Below are positions 14,680-20,132 of a DNA stretch of 20,132 bases, in pieces; the stretch's first letter is position 1, and the number at the start of each line of letters is the position of its first letter. Position numbers and translations under genes: made by a program. The notes below the pieces were generated by a model. It worked only from the letters and a program-made list of their open reading frames with translations. It was not told the origin of the DNA and did no database searches. Source of the DNA: Spartobacteria bacterium (lineage in GTDB: Bacteria > Verrucomicrobiota > Verrucomicrobiia > Chthoniobacterales > Chthoniobacteraceae); assembly GCA_025355595.1 (NCBI GenBank), contig JANXZI010000488.1, positions 1 through 20,132 on the forward strand, in the 5' to 3' direction.

Positions 14680-17600
14680 CTATTTGGCGGCTTTCTTTTT
14701 CGCTTCCTCGATCCAGGCGGGCATCTCTGCGTCCGACACGAGAGCAGCCCATCCGGCCATATTCTCGGTGGTGGGTTCCAACTGGGCGCGGATGATCACC
14801 TCATCGGTTGTGCCACCGGAGATGAGGATAGAGTGCTCGGTCGTCTCGATGGACAACTTCCCGTCTTTGGACTCGATCGAATAGGTGAGGTAGTGCCGCT
14901 TAAGATTGCCCTCGGAGCCGCCATTCATGATTGAGGTTTCCGAGAGTTCTCTCGCGGTGACCTTCCCAGGCTGTTCCTGCACGTCCAAAAGGGGGAATCC
15001 ATTCATCAAGTAATAGAAGCCGCCGTCAGGCCGCTTGCGGATGCTGAATCCGTAGTCCCCCGCCGAGAGGTTGTCGGTTTTGGTTGATTTGAAGCCTAAT
15101 GCGCCGCTTTTGGTGGCCGAGCTGCCTGCGACATAGCTGGCCTTGCCTTTCCAGTGCGCGTAATTGCCGGTCCAAGTGCCGCCCAAAGGATCCTTGCCCG
15201 GAGCAAGCGGCGGGTTGGTGGGCTTGTCCTGGAACGCGCCCCACTTGATCAGCATCACGGTTTTGTTCGCGGGGATTTTTTCGCCGGCGGCAGGCGTGGT
15301 GCCTTTGATCGTGTTCGCCTTTTCCTCCGCGGGCGCCTTCCCGCCCTCCGAGATTCCGCCGATGCCGAGGCCCGCCGAGGCCAGCCTGGCCTGCGCGGCA
15401 TCGAGACTCAGGCCGGAGACGTCGGGGATGGTGTCCTTGCCACCCGGCATCGCAGCCGCCGTGTCGTCCAATTTTTGATAAATGGAAATGCTGACGACCG
15501 TGCCGCGTTTCACCTTCGTGTCGGGCGCGGGCGACTGTCCTGCAAATTTGAATTCCATCTCCTTCTTCGGGGGTATGCCTTTTGCGCTGAAGCTGCCGGT
15601 GAGCCCCGCGTGCGCGAGGACGGCCTTCATTTCCGTGACGCTGTCGAACACGGCGAGATTCGGCACGATCACGTCGTCATTCGCCGTGCCACCCGAGGTC
15701 GGTCCGAGCGGAGGAGGCGGCGGGGGTGATGTGGGCGAAGTCTCTGTGCTTGTTTCGCTAGTCGTTCCGCCCGCGATCATCGCGCCCGTCTCCGTGCCGG
15801 GCAGGCCCGGAGATTTTTCACCCGGGTTCGTGGATGTTACCGCGACCGCTGGCGCGGTGGCGGATTTGATCTCTGCAAAACAGTGCGTCGCGCGCTGGAG
15901 TGCCTGATAGCGTTCCGGGCCGGTCGAGAGCGCGCTCGCATTCACGCGCAGCTCGTCGGCGACTCTGAGCGCCTCATTCCCGGCGATGATGATCGCGTCA
16001 ATATCCACATTCCCAATCGCCTGCTCGACGGTCTTCTGGCTGCCCAGAGCGGCGTCGAGTACGGGCGACGCTGCCGCGAGCAGCGCGGAAAAATCAAACA
16101 AGCCGGGCCTCTCGATGCCCTTGCCGAGGCCGGCTGCTGTGGCGGTCACGATGCCCGCGCTTGGATTCGACGAGAACGGCGCGAGGATTTCGTTCACCTG
16201 CTGCGGAATCGGGCGGAGCTGATCGAGCAGCGGCGTGAGTTTCGCACGCGCGGCTCCGGCGGCATTCGCGGCAGCCTTCGCCGCGGAGAGCGCGCCGTCC
16301 GGTGTCACGCCTACGCCGCTGGCGATGCCGCTGCCCATTTTGTAAATCGTGAGCGAAGCGCTGAATCCGCCGAGCACGCCGATGCTGGTGCGGAGTCGGT
16401 CAGTGGCGACGCCTGCGCCGTCAATCTTCGCCTGCGCATCGTTGAGCATGCTGCTGGCGGCGGAGAGCTCATTGACCGCATCCGCGCGCATCGTCTTGAT
16501 CTGCTCGTCAGTCGCCGTCGCCGCTTGCGGCACCATGCCGCATATTTTTGTCGCCGCCTGCTCGCAGCGGGAGCCTGCGCCGGCCAGCATGCTCAAGGCC
16601 GTCTGCAGTGATTGCGTCTGGGAAATGACCGCCGCGGTCTGCGTCTTCACGTCATTCGCGGCCACCGGCACTTGGGTGACGTTGCTTTCGCCGACTGCGC
16701 GCACGCCCGCGACTGTCACCGCGCTCTGCAACTGCGACTGCGCCTCGGCCTCCTGTTTCGCGACTTCGGCTGCGGCTTCGCGCGCCGCCTTTTCGGCGGT
16801 GTAGCCGGTCTGGATCAAGGCGCGCGCCTTTTCCAGTGCAGCCTCCAGCGGCACCGAGTCCGCATCGTTCGTTTTCGCGGGATCATTTTTCGCCACGTCC
16901 GGGCCCGATTCCTTCGGCTTCACGAGGCCGTCGAATGGCCCTTTCTTTTTCCAGAGGTTCTGGCTCATCCCGATGATCACCTCGTCAATGTCCTGCGGAT
17001 TGTTCGGGTCCACCGTGCGGCCATCCGGCAGCGGCAGCAGGCGTCCCGGCTCCTCCTTGGCGATGCGGCGTATTTCCTCCTCGAGCTTTTTGCGAATCTC
17101 CTTTGCGAGCAGCCTCGCCTTCAGCGCATCTCCCTCCGCGCCGTACATTTTGCCCGCGTAATAGTCCGTCTCGGCAATGAGATAGATATCCGCCGCCGCG
17201 CCGAGCGCCTGCAGGACGGGGGCGGCGACGCGCAATGTGCCTTTCGCACCGCGCGCGAGCCATGCGAGCGTCCCTTCCGCCGCCTCCTCCGCCGCGTGTC
17301 CCGCAGCCTCGCCGGTGCCGCGCGCCGCCGCATTCTTGGCACTCTTCGCTGCCGCGTCGGTCGCTGCCTTTCCCTGCGCTCTCAGTGCCTCCGCTTCTGC
17401 CTTGCTCAAAATCAGCGCCTCATTGTTCGCCGCGGCGCGCTCGATTTCCGCGAGCCGTGCCGCGGAAATGCCGCCGCCCTCGGCCGCACCGCGTGCGGCG
17501 GCTCTTTCCGCAGCGGCCTGCTTGATCGCCTCGACCTCAGCCTTGCTCAGCTCGATCGCCTCGTTGTTCGCGAGGGCCTTTTCGAGCTGCTGGCTGCGGG

Positions 17601-20132
17601 CCGCTGCTGCTGCGCCATCCGCCGCCACCTGCTGGGTTCCTTTCGCCGCCACCGCGCCCGTCTGCCCTGCGGCCTTTTCTCCCGCGACCTGTGCCGTGTT
17701 GCGCTTTCCGACGCCCCATGCGCGTCGCGCCGCAAGTGCGGCCTCATCTGCTGCGGCCCTTTCGCTTTGCTCCAGCGTGGCCCTCGCCTGCTCGGAATAA
17801 TGCTCCAGCGGATCCACGCCCAGTTGCTGCATTTTCCCGGCATACTCGGCCATCTTTTCCTTTGCCAAAACGCCCGGCACCCTTTGATCCGCCCAGTTCA
17901 TCAGCGAGTGGCCGTAGCGCAATTTGCCGACCTCGTTCAGCCTCGCGAGTTCCGCGTTGCGCTGTGCCACCGCCGCCGCCGCTGCGCGCACCTGCTCGGC
18001 GGTGCTCGCGGGATTTTGCAGCGCGCGCTCGGCGGCCTTCTGCGCCATGTACGCCTCGCGCACCGCGGCTTTCTCGCCGTGGGTGAGCATGTCGTAGGCA
18101 TTGTTTTTCGCGCCCGCCACGACCTTGCTCGTGCGGTCAATCAATGCCTCCTTCGTGATCGGATCGTGCAGGATGTTCCCCGCTGCGTCCTTGATATACT
18201 CGGTGTGCTGGTAGTTCTCATACACGACCTCATCCCAATATGCCGCGCCCTGCGGATCGCGGTAGCGCAGCGGATTATTGGCGGCGTAGGTGTAGGCATT
18301 GTGCGACGCCGGGACGCCCGGCGTGCCGAGGAGCGGATCCATGCTGATGAAGCGCTGCAACTGCGGATCGTAGTAGCGCTGCCGTGCGTAAAAGAGACCG
18401 GTGTCGTCGCGCAGCATCCCCGCGAACATGGCAAAGCGCACGGTGCCGGACGAGGCGTCTATGTTTCCATACGGCGTGAAATTCACGCTCGTCACCACCG
18501 CGCCTTTCGTGTCGAGCAGTCGCCGCGTCGAGCCCATCCGATCTGGGATGAAGAAAAAGGTCCGGCCATCCGAGCCACACATCGCCAGCGGATGATCCGT
18601 GCCCGGCAGGCAGACGACGAGCCATGTGGTGTTCTGCGCGTCGCGGAAACCCGCGAGCCGGTCCCGCAGATACGCATACCAGCGTTTTCCCGCGGGTGCC
18701 TGCATCCACAGTCGGTCGCCAGCCGGCAGATAGCCAAATGTCCAAGTGTCCTTGCCGTCGCTGCGCCGCACGAGCCGGCCTGCGGCGTCGAATTCATTAT
18801 CGATCCTGCTGAATGCCGATTGCGCCCGCGCAAGATTGCCCGCGGCATCCCACGCAAACGCGGTCGCACCCTGCTGCACCGGACGTCCCAGTTTGTCGAG
18901 CACCCAGCGCCGGACATTACCATCCGTCGTGCGGCACGCGAGATTTCCGTCAATGTCGTAATCCAGCGTGTGGGTCTGTTTTCCCAAATCAATCTTCGTC
19001 AGTTGGTTTGTCGCATCGTATCCGTATTTCAGCGGCGAACCCGAATCCACGGTTCGCTGCGCGACGTTCCCCGCCGCATCGTACGAACAGCGCTCGCTGA
19101 AAATCGCATTGCCCGCCGGCTGCTTCGCCTCGATCGCCACGATGCGATCCGCCTGATCGTAGGCGATCTTCACCGCAGCGGCGCTGCCGAGATCCAGCGA
19201 AGTTGCGCGTCCCGCCTCGTCGTATGCCAGCGTGATCGCCGCGCCGCCCGGAAGATCGATCCGCGAGACCTGACCGCGCGCATTGTAGATGTATGCGCTC
19301 TTGAGTTCGTTCAGTTCGACGCCTGCGGGCCGGCCATGCGCGTCGCGCGGCAATTTCAGATCCATCTTCGCCGGCTCGTAAATGCGCCGCGCGAGCGTGC
19401 CGTCGCCGTGGAAGTATTCCTCGATCTGCCAGCTCTCGGACTTGAGCGTCGTGTGCAGGCCGCTCGCATCGGAAGTGTAGGCGACTTTTCCGCCCGGAAG
19501 CTCCGTCTCGATCCGTCCGCCGCCCGCGTCATATTTGTGAGTCGCCGCCGGGCCTGCCGCCGAAAATTCCTGCAGCAGTCGTCCCGCGGCGTCGTAGCGG
19601 TACTGCCGCCACGCCGCGCCGCCACGCGTGACCGTGAGGGGCCGCCCCGCCGCATCGCGTGCGATTTGCGTTTTCATCCCGCCCGGCGAGAGGATCGCCG
19701 CGAGCCGCCGCTCCGCGTCATGCTCGTACCGCCACGCGAAGCCGGACGGCGGAATCACGCTCTGCAACCGACCGCCCGCGTCGTACCGGAAAACAGTCCT
19801 GCGCCCGTCCGGCCCCGTGCTGGCCAGCGGCTGCTCCAGCGCGGTGCTCTCGCTGCTTGAGCCGCCGAGCGCCGCGCTCTCGATGGCCGTCACACTCGCG
19901 GACGGATGGCTCACGGACACCTTCCCGTGGATGCTGTCCTCCTGCGCCGTGCGCCGTCCCTGCGCGTCGTAAAAATACGTCGTCCGCAATCCGTTCGCGT
20001 CCACAAATTCCACCAGCGTGCCCTCGGCATTGTAGCGCCAGCTCCGCGTCTCGCCGGACGACCACGTCTCGCTCTGCAGCCGGCCCGAGGGATTGTAGGC
20101 AAATGTCACCTCACGCCCACTGGAGTATTTGA
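14680..20132 (-). CDS. Giant RHS/YD-repeat protein with PASTA-containing tail (5' end outside window)
   Basis: Seen: at least 1809 residues (numbered from the GTG at 20109); the frame stays open to the window edge and already shows YD-repeat sequence there, so the start lies outside. Residues 1-490 are YD repeats (WRYNAEGTLVEFVDANGLRTTYFYDAQG, YRYDAAGRLLQEFS). The RHS-associated core (about 517-621) has PDRMGSTRRLLD, PYGN, GLFYARQRYYDPQLQRFISMDPL and ends NNPLRYRDPQG. The tail (622-1809) has Ala-rich helices (about 675-950) with an internal duplication, a hydrophobic segment (957-980), more helical sequence (1080-1420), a Pro-rich linker (1459-1473), two PASTA-like domains (about 1480-1547 and 1560-1624), and an unrecognised beta-rich C-terminal domain (about 1640-1790). 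Known: RHS shells encapsulate a short C-terminal toxin. A tail of about 1190 residues with PASTA domains is atypical and suggests a surface or wall-associated role. Confidence 0.93.
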   Translation of the reverse strand, partial: KYSSGREVTFAYNPSGRLQSETWSSGETRSWRYNAEGTLVEFVDANGLRTTYFYDAQGRRTAQEDSIHGKVSVSHPSASVTAIESAALGGSSSESTALEQPLASTGPDGRRTVFRYDAGGRLQSVIPPSGFAWRYEHDAERRLAAILSPGGMKTQIARDAAGRPLTVTRGGAAWRQYRYDAAGRLLQEFSAAGPAATHKYDAGGGRIETELPGGKVAYTSDASGLHTTLKSESWQIEEYFHGDGTLARRIYEPAKMDLKLPRDAHGRPAGVELNELKSAYIYNARGQVSRIDLPGGAAITLAYDEAGRATSLDLGSAAAVKIAYDQADRIVAIEAKQPAGNAIFSERCSYDAAGNVAQRTVDSGSPLKYGYDATNQLTKIDLGKQTHTLDYDIDGNLACRTTDGNVRRWVLDKLGRPVQQGATAFAWDAAGNLARAQSAFSRIDNEFDAAGRLVRRSDGKDTWTFGYLPAGDRLWMQAPAGKRWYAYLRDRLAGFRDAQNTTWLVVCLPGTDHPLAMCGSDGRTFFFIPDRMGSTRRLLDTKGAVVTSVNFTPYGNIDASSGTVRFAMFAGMLRDDTGLFYARQRYYDPQLQRFISMDPLLGTPGVPASHNAYTYAANNPLRYRDPQGAAYWDEVVYENYQHTEYIKDAAGNILHDPITKEALIDRTSKVVAGAKNNAYDMLTHGEKAAVREAYMAQKAAERALQNPASTAEQVRAAAAAVAQRNAELARLNEVGKLRYGHSLMNWADQRVPGVLAKEKMAEYAGKMQQLGVDPLEHYSEQARATLEQSERAAADEAALAARRAWGVGKRNTAQVAGEKAAGQTGAVAAKGTQQVAADGAAAAARSQQLEKALANNEAIELSKAEVEAIKQAAAERAAARGAAEGGGISAARLAEIERAAANNEALILSKAEAEALRAQGKAATDAAAKSAKNAAARGTGEAAGHAAEEAAEGTLAWLARGAKGTLRVAAPVLQALGAAADIYLIAETDYYAGKMYGAEGDALKARLLAKEIRKKLEEEIRRIAKEEPGRLLPLPDGRTVDPNNPQDIDEVIIGMSQNLWKKKGPFDGLVKPKESGPDVAKNDPAKTNDADSVPLEAALEKARALIQTGYTAEKAAREAAAEVAKQEAEAQSQLQSAVTVAGVRAVGESNVTQVPVAANDVKTQTAAVISQTQSLQTALSMLAGAGSRCEQAATKICGMVPQAATATDEQIKTMRADAVNELSAASSMLNDAQAKIDGAGVATDRLRTSIGVLGGFSASLTIYKMGSGIASGVGVTPDGALSAAKAAANAAGAARAKLTPLLDQLRPIPQQVNEILAPFSSNPSAGIVTATAAGLGKGIERPGLFDFSALLAAASPVLDAALGSQKTVEQAIGNVDIDAIIIAGNEALRVADELRVNASALSTGPERYQALQRATHCFAEIKSATAPAVAVTSTNPGEKSPGLPGTETGAMIAGGTTSETSTETSPTSPPPPPPLGPTSGGTANDDVIVPNLAVFDSVTEMKAVLAHAGLTGSFSAKGIPPKKEMEFKFAGQSPAPDTKVKRGTVVSISIYQKLDDTAAAMPGGKDTIPDVSGLSLDAAQARLASAGLGIGGISEGGKAPAEEKANTIKGTTPAAGEKIPANKTVMLIKWGAFQDKPTNPPLAPGKDPLGGTWTGNYAHWKGKASYVAGSSATKSGALGFKSTKTDNLSAGDYGFSIRKRPDGGFYYLMNGFPLLDVQEQPGKVTARELSETSIMNGGSEGNLKRHYLTYSIESKDGKLSIETTEHSILISGGTTDEVIIRAQLEPTTENMAGWAALVSDAEMPAWIEEAKKKAAK
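17380..17586 (-). repeat. Internal 22-residue duplication in the RHS tail
   Basis: Seen: residues 842-863 (LEKALANNEAIELSKAEVEA plus IK; bases 17521-17586) and 889-910 (IERAAANNEALILSKAEAEA plus LR; bases 17380-17445) match closely, with conserved NNEA and LSKAE cores. They are 47 residues (141 bp) apart. Both are predicted helices in the Ala-rich region, so this looks like a duplicated coiled-coil or helical-hairpin unit. Confidence 0.75.

Noticed and set aside
15469..18246. A nuclease or deaminase toxin domain within the RHS tail
   Set aside because: I looked for HNH, HExxH, CxE/PCxxC and similar motifs after the DPQG site and found none convincing, so no toxin is claimed.
16612..19860. 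A 1082-codon open frame antisense to the RHS gene
   Set aside because: Arg/His/Leu-rich low-complexity translation without any recognisable motif. The opposite strand has clear YD repeats and core motifs. Long antisense frames are expected in GC-rich coding sequence.

Overview
The window reads as a stretch of chromosome from a GC-rich Verrucomicrobiota or Planctomycetota bacterium, more likely the former. The main evidence is the triad of a planctomycete-type cytochrome (PSCyt1/DUF1587/DUF1592/DUF1588/DUF1585) with a DUF1552 partner, a secreted PQQ-like propeller starting with an EDWPEWRG-type motif, a BlaI/M56 pair, and weak Shine-Dalgarno signals at most starts. No tRNA, rRNA, CRISPR array, integrase or insertion sequence was found.

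Layout. 2-727: 3' part of a secreted-type alpha/beta hydrolase (esterase-like). 844-2157: UDP-glucose 6-dehydrogenase. 2273-3613: secreted PQQ-like beta-propeller protein, overlapped at its start by a small reading frame with a strong ribosome-binding site. 3842-8200 (+): a short PSCyt1-DUF1585 protein that looks like an internally deleted copy of its neighbour, then the full-length 805-residue cytochrome-like protein, then the DUF1552 partner with a Tat-like leader. 8206-8334 is the stub of a probable polysaccharide-lyase-like gene, followed by a candidate terminator that separates the plus-strand block from a minus-strand block.

8457-11657 (-): a neutral-ceramidase-fold protein with an altered nucleophile motif and two lipoproteins of unknown function. 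The two lipoprotein genes are separated by a repeat-bounded spacer of about 140 bp. 11761-13184 (+): a BlaI-family repressor overlapping an M56 (BlaR1-like) metallopeptidase that lacks an external sensor domain. The divergent promoter region between the upstream lipoprotein gene and blaI carries two nearly identical 16-bp boxes, which are candidate operators.

13185-13528 has no recognisable intact gene. 13529-20132 (-) is an apparent operon: a very large RHS/YD-repeat protein (5' end outside the window), a secreted two-domain protein with a proline-rich linker, and a 53-residue truncated paralogue of that protein. The RHS protein is unusual. After the core domain and its DPQG motif, where RHS toxins normally carry a tail of 100-200 residues, it has about 1190 residues of Ala-rich helical sequence, one possible membrane segment, two PASTA-like domains and a C-terminal domain I do not recognise. 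This operon and the candidate BlaI boxes are the best candidates for something undescribed. All family assignments are by motif recognition only; no database search was run.
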